From positions 9,222,129-9,286,128 of the forward strand of contig CM012953.1 in assembly GCA_000181795.3 (NCBI GenBank): DNA of 64,000 bases, given 5' to 3'. Each line of letters opens with the position of its first letter. Positions within the stretch are counted from its first letter, which is position 1. Below are positions 37,301 to 49,443 of this stretch, in pieces. Source of the DNA: Trichinella spiralis. Its lineage: Eukaryota > Nematoda > Enoplea > Trichinellida > Trichinellidae. The position numbers were made by a program, and so were the translations under genes. A model generated the notes under the pieces. The model was given only the letters and a program-made list of their open reading frames with translations, ran no database searches and was not told the DNA's origin.

Positions 37301-38608
37301 AGTTAAAGAAAATGTTTGAATTTAAATTTTGCAAAAAAAGTACAATGATCTGTTAAATTTAAATATGAAATCAGTTATGCTATGTATATCAGTGCTCATT
37401 GAATAATTGAATGTGAATAAAATTTATATTTAATGCTATCCATAAATGTATGAATATACTCTTTTAAACGCTTCGACATTTACAGCGTAAAATCAACTGC
37501 AGTTATACTATTTGACATTTAAAACAACATTTATTCTTTAGTATAAATACTTACGTTTTTAAGTAAAATGCATGAAGAAATTATTACGATTTGTCAAAAT
37601 ATGATTATGATTATTTTCTATGTAGACTAATGATGCTGATTTATTAATGATTTTTATAAAGACTGTTTTGTGCTTCTGTCGCACTGAAAACACAAAGCCC
37701 TGTTTTAAGCTTGTTGAAATATTTTAAAATAGATTTACAGTGATTGAATTTTATTTTAAACTGTAAAGTGCTGCATGAAATTTGAATAATGAATTTTACA
37801 TTGCTCAAACTTTAATGTTAATTTTATTAATTTCAGGAAAATATTTTTTATGAACTTTGTCAGAATAATATTTTGCATCGATATAAAGATTTGTTTCAAA
37901 AGTTATTTTTCAAAAAATAGAGTTATGTTATTTGAGATCGAAATTTTGGCATAAGCAGAGATGCTGATGAAAAGTTGCAAGCAATAGGTTAGAACTTTGC
38001 CCAAGAGCAATTTCAGATCCAATATTCCATGGAAAGATTTTATTGAGTAAGAGCACTTTGATTGCATTTTCTGCAATCAAAATGTCACGCTGCACGTGGC
38101 ATTTATTTATTTCAAGCGTACAACTTCTCAGCTTTTCAGTTCATTGAAATAAATCAATCTTTTTTTACTTTGAATTACTCCAGACTTCATTAAAAACTTA
38201 AGTCAATTTACAGACTTTCAACGTTGTCAAAATCTGCTGAATTTGAATCACCGCACAGCACAGTGAGGATTTCAACTACTGCTTATGATTTAGGAATATA
38301 AATCAAAATATTTTATGCAAATTAGCATCATTTGTTCTTTTTTTTTCTTCTTTTGAATTACACAAGCAGCCTCAAATAATGCACTGTTAATAATGCATTT
38401 CCAACCGTCAGTTGATAAATTATGTATTAACTTCGAACTTGCAATTATTTGCTTTTCAAAAGTGAAAAAGCTCAATCTTAAGAGCATCTTTTTTCCTAAA
38501 AAAATTCAACTAATACTAATACAATTTTGCGTGATTTTTCTTTTTTCACATGATGCATCCATTTATTTGAAATTATTATTTTCCATTATAACTGACTAAG
38601 AGGACTGA

Positions 38609-38827
38609 CTAATTGAACAAGAAATGAAAATCTTTAATATTCACAATTTTAGTGTAAAGTGAAATTAAATGCACATAACTGACATAGCAGTTGCATATAA
38701 AATGGACATTCTTCTCAATCCTGGTACAACATAGATCTTTCATTTCAACGAAAAATGCATCTTTGCAGCTTTGGAAAGCTACAGTCTCTTGAACAGAAAA
38801 GTAAAATAAAAAGTAGTTGTACCTCAT
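38609..38827 (-). CDS. Possible small cysteine-containing peptide
   Basis: A single open frame of 72 codons beginning MRYNYFLFYFSVQE (weakly leader-like), then cysteines in SCKD, LCCTR and ICNCY. It lies 0.6 kb downstream of the supported secreted Cys-rich gene on the same strand. No splice partners or family were found, and it could be chance in AT-rich DNA. Confidence 0.2.
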   Translation of the reverse strand: MRYNYFLFYFSVQETVAFQSCKDAFFVEMKDLCCTRIEKNVHFICNCYVSYVHLISLYTKIVNIKDFHFLFN

Positions 38828-39429
38828 TTTTTTATACTGATAACTTCTTTATTTTTTGCTTCATGATAAAAAACTATTTGACTTTTTCTTCATATTATAC
38901 TATTTTACGTTAATTTTATGCGTTGATGCTCATTGAAATGCCTCAGTTTTAAATAAAACAGCATTTTAATGTTCATTTCAAATGTGTCAATAAATAAAAC
39001 TTGCAATTTATTAAAAACCAACTCACACAACTGAACGCTTTTCATGATCATGTTTAATCATGTGTTATTTTGAAAATTTTATTATACAATTCATGAAAAA
39101 TGCAAAAAATTATCACTTTTGCTTCATTTTTGAGGTTAATTTACTGCCTTTTTTCATTTGATGCCTCTAAAAATGATAATATATATTCTTTATGAAATAA
39201 ATTTTTATCCGTGCTTTTATAAATAATAAAATAATGAATTTTATGATTAATGTGATGAATAATTTACATTGCATTTTCTGCTATAAAGTATTGGTGTACC
39301 CAAAGCATTACATTTATTATAACTTATATCATTTTATTTAAATATTTAATTCAAATAAATGTCAAACATAAAGTAACTTATTAATTTTTAACAATGTTTA
39401 ATTTCAATTTTATTTTAATTAAAATAACA

Positions 39430-40246
39430 TCAAGAAAAATAAAATACATGCCTCTCTGCAGTGCAGAACTTGATGCATTTTTTCATGGAATTGGGATGCA
39501 AATCATGCTCTTTCACAGCATTGAAGCATTTCTGATAACAAAAATATTCCTGAAGATAAAGCACTTCATCTGGAGCCTAAAATATTAATAAATTTAAAGT
39601 AAATCAACTTTTTAAAAACCGTCATTTGCATGCATTAAAAATAGCCCTTTACATGTGCATGAATAGCTTTTAACGCGTAAGTAAAACTGAAATAAACAAA
39701 ATAAATTATTTTAGAATGCAGTTCATCATATAAACCACACGTGAACTTGCTGCTTTATTAATTAAAATAAAAATAATGAAAACATATTGTTTAAAATTAC
39801 TTTTTCCCAAATGCATTTTCTTTTACAAGCAAGATCTGAAATGGAGTCTTGACATTGCGTAGTGCATAATTCAGTTGCTTCAAATATATTTTCAATCTAG
39901 AAAACAGTGCAGCACTTATATGTAAATAAATTTTATAACATATTTTTAAGCAAAGAAAATAATAATTAAAAGACGTAAATAATATAAAAAATATTTACTA
40001 ATAACAGTTTTCAAGTTATTATTCATAATGCGTGTACAATAATAAATTTGCCGTACTGTTCGAATTCATATATATTATAATATTTTATGTAAAATTTACA
40101 TGTGCTTTTATTCAGTGTAAATAGAAGATTTTTTTTTTAAGTGCTTTTTCTTCTTTTATTCTCAACGTGATACTTACAAAGTTGTCAATCAGAGATGCAT
40201 GCAGCAAAATAAGAATGTTAAAGAACAGGAAAAATTTTATCAGCAT
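39430..40246 (-). CDS. Small secreted protein with two Cx3C...Cx3C pairs
   Basis: Exons 40246-40178, 39896-39801 and 39576-39430, 103 residues; both introns are phase 0 with good borders (TTT|gtaagt, ttctag|ATT, AAA|gtaatt, ttttag|GCT). Exon 1 is a signal peptide (MLIKFFLFFNILILLHASL). Exon 2 holds C-x3-C-x8-C-x3-C (ELCTTQCQDSISDLACKRKC); exon 3 holds C-x3-C-x16-C-x3-C (FCYQKCFNAVKE, then KKCIKFC). This spacing suits two disulfide-linked helical hairpins. No other domain or membrane segment is present, so it is predicted to be exported. Family and role are not recognised; secreted proteins of this size are often lineage-specific. Exons are short, and the model rests on splice sites, frame and cysteine symmetry. 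Confidence 0.6.
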
Positions 40247-42328
40247 GATTTTTGCATCTGTGACATCTTGCTACTGCAATTGAAATTGCTTTTATACTAT
40301 ATTAAAAGCGAAATTAAAATGTTAATAATGTTTATTTATCATTTTGTAAACTTAAATTTTGTCCGTTTCTGAGAACATGGAAAGGAAAATTTTTTCCAAC
40401 TGGAAAGCTAACACAATTATAACATTCAATTTTAGCAACATGCTTTGAAAAATAAATATTAAAAACTGTAATTTCAACAAGGTGAATCGTCATTATTATT
40501 AAAGAGACATTTTAAATTCGCGAAACATCGCTTTTGCTTAAAAAATGAAATTTTAAGTGTTTACACATTGTCGTCTTAAGCAAATTTATAAATATAATTT
40601 GTACTTTCTTTTCTGAGTATTATGATAATGCAGCTGCGCACACTTAACTTCTAAGACTTGGATATAAGCTCCAGTCCTATTTTTATTAATGATTAATTCA
40701 TTGTTTTGTTTATAACTATACTTTCATATTTTTTTTATTATCTCTGACTATTGCATTTGCATTAACACAATCTGCATTAGAATATTTGATTTATTTTGCT
40801 TTACCTTTATGTTTATCGTCGTTTATGTTAATTTGAATATTCTAATTCTCATATTCTAATAATTGGAAAAAAGTAAAATGATTATGATTGACATGAAAGC
40901 TTTGTTACACGTATTAATTACTGACAGCATAAATTCAACAACAGATTTTCGTTTTTGCATGATTTTCATTTACTTTTGTGTTATTTTTCATAATTATACC
41001 TTGAATATTATCAATAATTCATCAAATTTGAAACTTTTTCAAATCATCTCCGACTCAATTAACAAAATAAAGCAACCAGTTGCGATATCTAAAACATTAT
41101 AATTTTTCTGTCATGTCACTTCCACCACTTTATCTCTAGTGGTGATCACTGCCATTGCATGAGTAGATGGCATCGCTTTATTTTCCATATGTCATGGCAT
41201 TATAACAACTAATTTGCTTGATTTTTCTACAGTTGATTTGTTTGATATATTACTGGTGCATTATTCAGTGCTTCGACTAATGAAAAATGGCGAAATACAG
41301 ATGTTGCTGTTTATTTGCTTCATTAGAACTTGTATCAAATGAGTTAATGCAGATTGTTACGAGGTAATAAAGTAAGTTTGAGTTATTGCAAAATTGTTTA
41401 TACAGTACATTAAACTTGAACATCATAATACAGTGTTTATTTGCAACACATTGTTTTGCATAGAGAAAAATCAAATAATAATTTACTGATGACTGTAATC
41501 GTGCACATATGGCCATCAACCAAATTTCAATTACTTCTCACCAAAATTCACAATATTAAATTCAAAAAACTCACCATGTATGCTCAACAATGTCTGAGAA
41601 TTATTTCTACACAGCAGCTAATAATTCTGTCGGATGTTTTCACTTATTTATTCACTGAATGTTGTTGTAACTTTACCTTTAACTTCATTAAATCATATTT
41701 CTATCAACAGATAAATGAAAGCATATTGTCGAACAACCAAAAACAGTGACACTGCAACTGCATCAATTAAAACAACTTATTCAAATTCGTGTACCAAAAA
41801 TAGCATTGTGTATCATGAAAAAAGAAATCTAACTTACAATAACAGCAGCAGCATCTTGGACATGTTGCTCAAAAAATATCTCAATTATACAAGAGAGATG
41901 GAATTTCACATTTCATTTGTACAAACAATGCTTGAAATGAATAATCTGTTGACAATTTTTCAAATGGATTGCAACACTGTAAGAAATGAAAATTTTGCAA
42001 CTTTTAAGTCCATTTTTCAAATCATAAAAATAGTAATTTTTTATATTTATTTTACTATCTGAAAAGATGCATCACTAAACTATTTCGACTTCTCACTTTT
42101 CACAGGCATTACACGCAAGAAAATGTTAAAACAAAATAATGCACACAAATACAACCAAATCTGAAGCAACACGCAAATAAGAAAAAAAAGAATATTCGAA
42201 ACATCACCGTTGTTTAACATAGCATATTTAAAAGCGATCCCACAAAGGAACAAATGTTTCTTGCATAAAAAAATATGAATAAATAAATAAACAAATACAT
42301 GAATATGAACATGAACAAAAAAGAGGGA
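40247..42328. other. Intergenic region with low-complexity open frames
   Basis: AT-rich. Open frames at 40863-41102, 41441-41749 and 41715-42062 (+) have no leader, domain or splice support and are left uncalled. Confidence 0.5.
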
Positions 42329-45027
42329 TTAAACCAAAGCATTCATCGAATTTTTGAAATACTGAACAATATGAGACAGCATTTCGGGTGATTTGCCGTC
42401 GATAAAAATAAATTCCATTTCCAAGCCGGCCACCATTTCTTTCACCAGTACTTCGAATTTTATCACCGCAAAGCTGGGCTGGGATTTTTCTGTCTGAACG
42501 AATTTGTCAATGCCAGTCGAACTGCTGCTCTGCTTCTGTTCATTTTGCATAATTTGCAAACTCTGCCCATCACTATTAAAATTCTGCTCTTCATCGCTGA
42601 ACAATTCGACCATTGTTGTACAATTAACACCAACATCATGAGTAACACAATGGCCTGCTATTAAGTATGCATTTATTAGACAACATTACATTATAATTTG
42701 CATATTTCTCAATTTTCATTCAGATGTATAATAAATTTTCAATTTCACAACAAAATATACTTCCACTACAGGCAAAATATAAAAAATCAAGCAATAATTA
42801 TTACATTTATTGACTGCAATAAATTATTAAAATTAATCAAATATTCTTACTTTTTCTCGACATTTTATTATCCGCTTCACCCTCTGCATGCCTCAGTGCT
42901 CGACGCTTTCGTCGAGAATGACTCCAAGTGTTATTATACGCTTCCACAACAAAACGTACAGAACTGCCCACATTGAAAACTGGATCGTGTCTTTTATAAA
43001 ACATCTGAAATATCAAAAAATTAAATATTATCACTACCCATTAATTACCATATAGTATATTTTCAAATCAATCATACATTTCAAAATCGTCTTTCATCAG
43101 TAAAAACGCAATCAACAACCTTTATTATAATTAATGGATTCTTTACGCTTGGTTTTATTATAAATTAAATGATTCATTAAATGAACAAAAAATTTTTAAT
43201 GAATTTCAATACCTGAACTTCAAAATTGATGAAACTTTAAATAAATTCAAAATAACTGAAACTGAAAACAGAAATCTCAGTGCAATCGAACATATCATTT
43301 TACTAAAATTGCACTGCAAAATAAAATTTATATACAAAACTTCCACCTGAAAATTATGTAGAAATGTGAAATTCAAATCAAAATTTTTCAAGTAAAAAAA
43401 GAGTTCTTACGCTTAAATTTTCAAACACACTTTCTAACCAAGCAGCAGTACATTCCACCGAATTGTGAAAACTGACTGATTTTGGAATTTGAAGTAACAC
43501 AGGTTCTTTCATTTTTTCCAATTTTCTATCATTCTTAAAGCAATAAACAACACTAGCAAAAATAAATTCATCGTCGTCTTTGCACAAACACATTTGCATA
43601 ATGGATAAAATCTACTGCCAGCTTTTATTATTAATTTTTGTTATTACTTGCAAATGAATAGTTTCATCAAATGTCCACGCTACAGCCCAGCGTTGTGTTT
43701 TCCCTTGGCAAAAGACAGTTTCGCACATACTAGTCACCTGTAAATAATTTTAAAAAAATAGAATAAAATATAAATAATTTAAGTAAACAAAATTGTACGT
43801 TAATATTTCGCAGCATTGATTTCACTATCGACAAACTTCTCTTCTTTCCAAGCATTGTTGTGTAGATTCCAAAAACAAACAAACAAAACGTAATATGATT
43901 ATGTTTTGCAAAATGTATAATAATAAAAAAATTTTTATGATACCGAACTCTTTTCCTTAAACGCTCGCTATCATTAATAATGCGTTTGACAAAATGAACC
44001 TCGCCACCGTCAGCAAACATTTCTTCATGCCTTCCGACCGTGCATGAATGAGGAGCCGGTCGACGAGACGGAGAACTCAAATTGCCGGGACCTTCCTTAC
44101 GTTGACTATCGAAAAAAGGTGGATTACACATGCAAAAACTGCATATCATTTCGGCCCCCAACTGTTCCACGACATTATACAAATTAATTGGTCCATCAAC
44201 TTCAACAACTAAAAATATTAATAAAATAAACCTTTCGTCAGTGATTTACTTACAATTTAAACGTTTCAAGTCACGCAGTTCCATAAGTTACTACTACTAC
44301 TACTAATAATAATAATAATCATAATCATATACCACTTATTAAATTTTGAAGATTATTTTTCATCACATTTTTTCTGGCGCATTCTATAGCATCAGGGAGT
44401 TTTTCGACAGCTATAAATTTCCAGCCGCATACCTTTGCACCTAATAATGGATAAATGCACGATGCACCAGAACCTAAAAATAGCTTATAAAATAATGTAC
44501 CACCCGTGGCAAACATTAACCATACCAATATCAATACATCGCACAGACTCATCGGGAAAATGAGAAGCAGCCAAATCCTGAAGCCAGTGAATATAATTCA
44601 AGCGACCAGGGATTCTTGGAACTAATGAATCTGGTGGAATTTCAATTGAAAGACCAAAGTCCTTTTTGAGAAGCACATTTGTCAATGCACGAATAGCATC
44701 GGGATTTTTGAAATTAAAGTTAACCTTAAAATGACTCATTTTTCATGGGAAAAATAATTTCACATTTACTTCACATATTTCTAAGCAGTAAATTATTCAC
44801 TGAGCAGGATATCGTTTTCATTAAAAAATATCTTTTTATCAAAATAAACAAAACTTGATTATCTACCGATTATATATAAATAACAACGAAGATTGTCACC
44901 TCACCTTACCATAGATGTCAATTGCACAGTGCTGACGAAAATCCGGATATTGTAGAGCTAATTCAGCAAAATTTGGAGGATTATTTCGATAAAAGTTACG
45001 AGGATGCATGCGCCTGTTGAAATTCAT
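42329..45027 (-). CDS. METTL16: METTL16-type RNA N6-adenosine methyltransferase
   Basis: Exons 45027-44905, 44724-44526, 44473-44333, 44208-43944, 43868-43799, 43737-43648, 43611-43411, 43004-42851 and 42654-42329; about 522 residues. It methylates hairpins of U6 snRNA and SAM synthetase transcripts (METT-10 in C. elegans). Family marks: MHPRNFYRNNPPNFAELA at the N-terminus, NPDAIRALT, RLNYIHWLQDL, the SAM-binding DIGSGASCIYPLLGA, and the catalytic NPPFF (44125-44111). Further on come GGEVHFVKRII, MLGKKRSL, FCQGKTQRWAVAW, and a C-terminal VCR-like region with TWSHSRRKRRALRHAEGE. Intron 4 would run 43943-43869 (75 bp) but ends in GG rather than AG, and it is also in frame without stops. An acceptor (CAG, 45052-45050) precedes the ATG by 22 bases. 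Confidence 0.92.
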
Positions 45028-46053
45028 TTTGTTCACGCCAAAGATTTTCCTGAAACACGTAACGGATTGAAATTATTAATTATTAATAATTACGGAATTT
45101 AAAACGTAAAGCTTAAAAGTACAGAAATAAATAAAATCAAAAGACATTCACTGCAATAGATTATTTGCAGAAGAAAACATTACATGCTATTGAGTAACTT
45201 AACACTCTTATGCATTGTGTAACGAAAATAATGTTGACGATTGAAACCTAAAATTAAATTTAAAACATACTCAAAAGATTATGAGGAGATTCAAAAGCAA
45301 CTCATTAAAAACAATATTCCTAATTATTATATCATAAATTACTAAATAAAACAAAAATTACCAACTTTTACAGTAAGGTATGTTAACGAAAGCGTAATTT
45401 ACAGTACACTTGAAATCCAAATGAAAAGTTTCAGAAATTGAAAAAGTAAGAAATTAAAATTTTACAGTTTTAAGTTAGCAGCATATCTGTTACGTACGAG
45501 TTAATATATAATCAATAGCATATCCACTCAAAAATATTTGAGTTAGCAGATATTTTTGTTAAAGTAGCAAATTTTGTTTAAAACATTCATGAAATAAAAG
45601 ATTTATAAACTAAAATAAAATTTTTTATTTATCATAATAATTTTAAAATTAAATTCACTATTTTTACTTGATATGCCATGATGAATCGAATTTTATGAAT
45701 TTAAAATCCTCATTATCACATACTGTAATGAAGCAATTTGGTGGACGTTGGCAATAATACGATTGTTTGTAGTTGTCTATTATTATTTTTTTTATATTGA
45801 GGTAAGATTTATAGGTATAAAATCTTAATTCTAAAGATTTTATTATATATGCTATTATTTTTTTCAGTCTTTGGTTAATTGAAATATTGCTTGACATTGT
45901 CTTTTACAGTTTTTTGCTTATTTAATTGAAATCTGTGATTTAAAATGAACTGTTTTTTAATTCATTACTTTTTTATCTGAAATTTTATGGATTAAGAAAG
46001 TCATTTTATTTTTTCATATAAAATTATTTGTTTTTTATGAAGATTTTTCAGAC
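45028..46053. promoter_or_regulatory. Shared upstream region of divergent METTL16 and ABCF2
   Basis: About 1 kb of AT-rich DNA between two divergent start codons, each with a 3' splice acceptor close before it. No clear TATA box or other element was recognised. Confidence 0.4.
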
Positions 46054-49000
46054 ATGCCGTCAGATGCTCGTAAACGAAGAGATGCGAAGAAAAAGGAACT
46101 CGCGAAGCAACGTATGGCAATGCCCAAAGGAAATCGCACCGCAGCATCAAAAGAAACAGCATCTAATGAAAATCAGCAGTCAGCTTTAGTTGGCGAAAGT
46201 AATTAATTAAACAATTTGTATGAATTTCAATAATTGTATGATTATATTAGGTAACAAGGAATTTGATGAATTGACCGAACAATTAAAAGCAATAGAATTG
46301 GAAAATGCTAAAGCTCGTTCCATCACTGGTGTGCTTTCTTCACACGAGCAATCTAGAGATATAAAGATTGAAAGCATAACGTTGACTTATTATGGTGTAG
46401 AAATGCTAAGCGATACTCGTCTAGAACTGAATTGGAGCAGACGATATGGATTGATAGGTTTAAATGGATGCGGTGAGTATGAAACTTGTGTTTAATCTAT
46501 GTCAAGAACATATTTGTAATGTTTTATTCAGAAATAAAGTAATCAAAATGTGTATGAAAATTATTTTAATCCTATTAGAAAATTAGAAACTTTATAAAAA
46601 ATTAATTTGTTGTTTATTATTTATTCGTTTCAGGAAAGTCAACTTTTTTGAATTGTATTGCTAGTAGAGAATTGCCAGTACCACCTACGATGGATGTCTA
46701 CTTACTGTCTCATGAAATGCCAGCAAGCGAAAAAACTGCTTTGCAAGCAGTGATAGATGTAGATGAAGAACGTATTCGTTTGGAAAAGGAAGCTGAAGAA
46801 CTAGCTCATTCTGATGATGTTGGTAATGTATTTAAAAAGTAAAAGATGGTGATGAATGAAATATGTTTTTCTTACAGAATCTCACGATAAATTAATGGAC
46901 ATTTATGACCGCTTGGATGATATTTCTGCTGATACTGCTGAAACTCGAGCAGCTGAAATTTTGCATGGTCTTGGCTTTACACCTGAGATGATGAATAAGC
47001 AGTGTAAGCATTTTTCCGGTAAGCATTTGTCTTTTCACTTGTTTAATCATTACGATTATAATTTGATAATGAATGAAAGTTCAATCTGTTTTATAAGTAC
47101 AGGTGGATGGAGAATGCGAATTTCTCTTGCCCGTGCTTTGTATTTGAAACCGTGTATTCTTCTTCTTGACGAACCAACGAATCATCTTGATTTGGATGCA
47201 TGTGTATGGCTAGAGGAGGAACTCAAACAGTAACTATTAATTATTAATGTACCCATTTTCATTTTATAGAAAAGCTTTTCTATGAAATATATTGCTTATA
47301 AATTTTCAAGCATTTGTGTAATTTCTGCCATTAAATTATCACATTTATTGTAAAAATGTATGATAAAAATAATTTTTCATTGGAAGTTTTGTAAATTTCG
47401 AATTATTAATGATTCAAAATTAGTACTTAAATTATTTGATGATTTTTATTTTCATTTTGCAGACAATTTGTTTTTCACTCTACATTCATAAAAGATTAAA
47501 TATTAGATTTCCTTAAGAGATATTTTTTTAATCTGTTTCATGTGTGAATTTGCGTTTAATATTTGTTTTGTTTTTAGGTATAAACGAATATTGGTAATAG
47601 TGTCTCATTCTCAAGATTTTTTAAATGGAGTTTGCACGAACATCATTCATTTCAATAAACAGCGTTTAGTGTATTACACGGTAAGTGTTGAATTAAAATT
47701 TGAACGTTCGTCACAATGGTTGAAAGGATGTTAATGATGAATATAAAGCCTTGTCAAAGCACACACATGCAGTGATGTATGCCGAAATGCGATGAACTGA
47801 AAATTTTAGATAAATTCAAGAAAAAAATGATTATTTCATCGTTTGACAAAATTTTGTTATACGAGTCATCTTTACAGGGAAACTATGATCAGTTTGTGAG
47901 AACTCGAATTGAATTACTTGAAAATCAAATGAAGCGTTACAATTGGGAACAAGCTCAATTGGCTCATATGAAGGTGATTAGATGTAATTTAGGGTGAAGC
48001 TTGTTCAGCATATTTCTTTCAGGATTACATTGCTCGATTTGGTCATGGCAGTGCGAAGTTGGCCAGACAAGCGCAGAGCAAAGAAAAAGTTTTGAACAAA
48101 ATGGTTGCTGGAGGTTTGACAGAGAAAGTTGTACAAGAGAAGGTATTTTTGAAAACATTTCATCTCTTTGCTAGGTGAAATTAAAAATGCATAATTTCAG
48201 GTAAAACAGTTTTATTTTTTTGATCCTGGCTACATACCTCCTCCAGTTATAATGGTTCAACATATTTCATTTCGTTACGGTCCTGATCAGGTGTATTTTT
48301 CATTTTTGATTGTATTTTTCTCATTTGCATTTTTTTTTCTTATTCATCTTTTTAGCCATGGATTTATCGAAATTTTGAATGTGGTATTGATTTAAATACT
48401 CGAATAGCTCTTGTTGGTCCAAATGGTGCGGGGAAAAGTACATTTTTGAAATTAATTGGTGGCGAATTGATGCCGACCGATGGATTGATTCGACGTCACT
48501 CTCACGTCAAGATCGGTCGTTATCATCAGGTGTGTAAATTATTCATTTCAATTAATTGTCTTATTCTGTGCTATTATGTAAATTTACAATTTAGCATTTG
48601 CACGAATTACTGGATCTGAATTTATCAGCATTGGAATATATGTTGAAAGCATATCCAGAGGTGGTGGAAAAGGAAGAAATGAGAAAAATAATCGGGCGTT
48701 ACGGTTTGACTGGTCGTCAACAAGTGAGTGATGTTCGAAAATTGCCTGTTTTGAATAATTAATTATTTGTATGAAAATATTAATAATTGTGAATATTTTA
48801 GACTTGTCCTATGAAACAGCTTTCCGATGGTCAACGATGTCGAGTGTCGTTCGCTTGGTTAGCTTGGCAAAGACCTCATCTGCTTCTGTTGGATGAACCG
48901 ACCAATCATTTGGACATGGAAAGTATTGACGCTTTAGCTGAAGCTATAAACGAATTTGGCGGTGGAATGTTGCTAGTTTCTCATGATTTTCGACTTGTTA

Positions 49001-49211
49001 GTCAGGTTGGAAAATTTTTTTGTCTTCTTCTTCTTCTCAGTTTTCAATTTTGTAAAAATTATGAATTTTCCAACAGGTCGCCGAAGAAATTTGGCTTTGC
49101 GACAAAGGTACTATTACAAAGCTAGATGGTGATATATTTTTGTACAAAGAACATTTGAAAAAGCAAATTGAAAAAGAAAAACGGAAAAAAATCGAAGCAT
49201 CTAAAGGCTGA
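46054..49211 (+). CDS. ABCF2: ABCF2, soluble ABC ATPase of the ribosome-associated ABCF family
   Basis: Thirteen exons: 46054-46198, 46251-46472, 46634-46822, 46878-47018, 47103-47229, 47578-47680, 47878-47973, 48023-48142, 48201-48290, 48356-48529, 48595-48723, 48802-49005 and 49077-49211; 624 residues, matching the family length. It has no membrane segments. A basic N-terminus ([17 protein letters not shown]) is followed by two ATPase cassettes. Cassette 1: Walker A GLNGCGKST across the exon 2/3 junction, signature SGGWRMR, Walker [12 protein letters not shown]. The linker contains [16 protein letters not shown] and [18 protein letters not shown]. Cassette 2: [29 protein letters not shown], then the H-loop VSHDFRL. 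Both catalytic sites are complete. ABCF proteins act on translation and ribosome biogenesis. The acceptor CAG at 46049-46051 is two bases before the ATG. Confidence 0.96.
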
Positions 49212-49276
49212 TGATTTTTTCTACAATGGAAAAATTTTGTTTTGTTACAATTGCATGAAATACAAGTATAGTTGAA

Positions 49277-49306
49277 AATAAAAATTACATTCATCAGTAT
49301 TTTATT
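49277..49306. terminator. Opposed poly(A) signals of ABCF2 and the Fat-like gene
   Basis: AATAAA at 49277-49282 on plus serves ABCF2; TTTATT at 49301-49306 is AATAAA on minus for the cadherin gene. The two transcripts would overlap at their 3' ends or nearly so. Confidence 0.55.
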
Positions 49307-49443
49307 TTATATTTAAATGATAACAAAATATGATTAGAAAAGAAATATTTCGATTAAAAAACAACAGCAAATAGTAACAAACAAACAAAATTAATAAATT
49401 TTATAACAATGAGGATGAGATGTATTTTTGAATGTAGAAATTT

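Larger units (their letters stand above)
33456..39429. other. Long intergenic region, largely empty
   Basis: About 6 kb of AT-rich DNA between two minus-strand genes. A GC-richer block at about 34140-34340 may be a promoter or a remote leader exon of the ANKFN1 gene. An (AT)n run at 34366-34397 is followed by (GT)n. Only short random frames otherwise, apart from weak Cys-containing frames at 38290-38827. Confidence 0.5.

Noticed and set aside
38290-38487. Minus-strand frame with a lysine run and three Cys
   Set aside because: Poly-A derived lysines, no leader or consistent cysteine spacing relative to the nearby secreted gene.
41441-42062. Two overlapping plus-strand frames of about 100 codons
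   Set aside because: AT-rich, Asn/Ile/Thr-biased, no leader, domain or splice signals; expected by chance in this composition.
43206-43391. Possible extra METTL16 exon after an acceptor at about 43350
   Set aside because: Joining 43411 directly to 43004 keeps phase and gives a good family alignment, while this stretch is Phe/Ile-rich and unlike the family.
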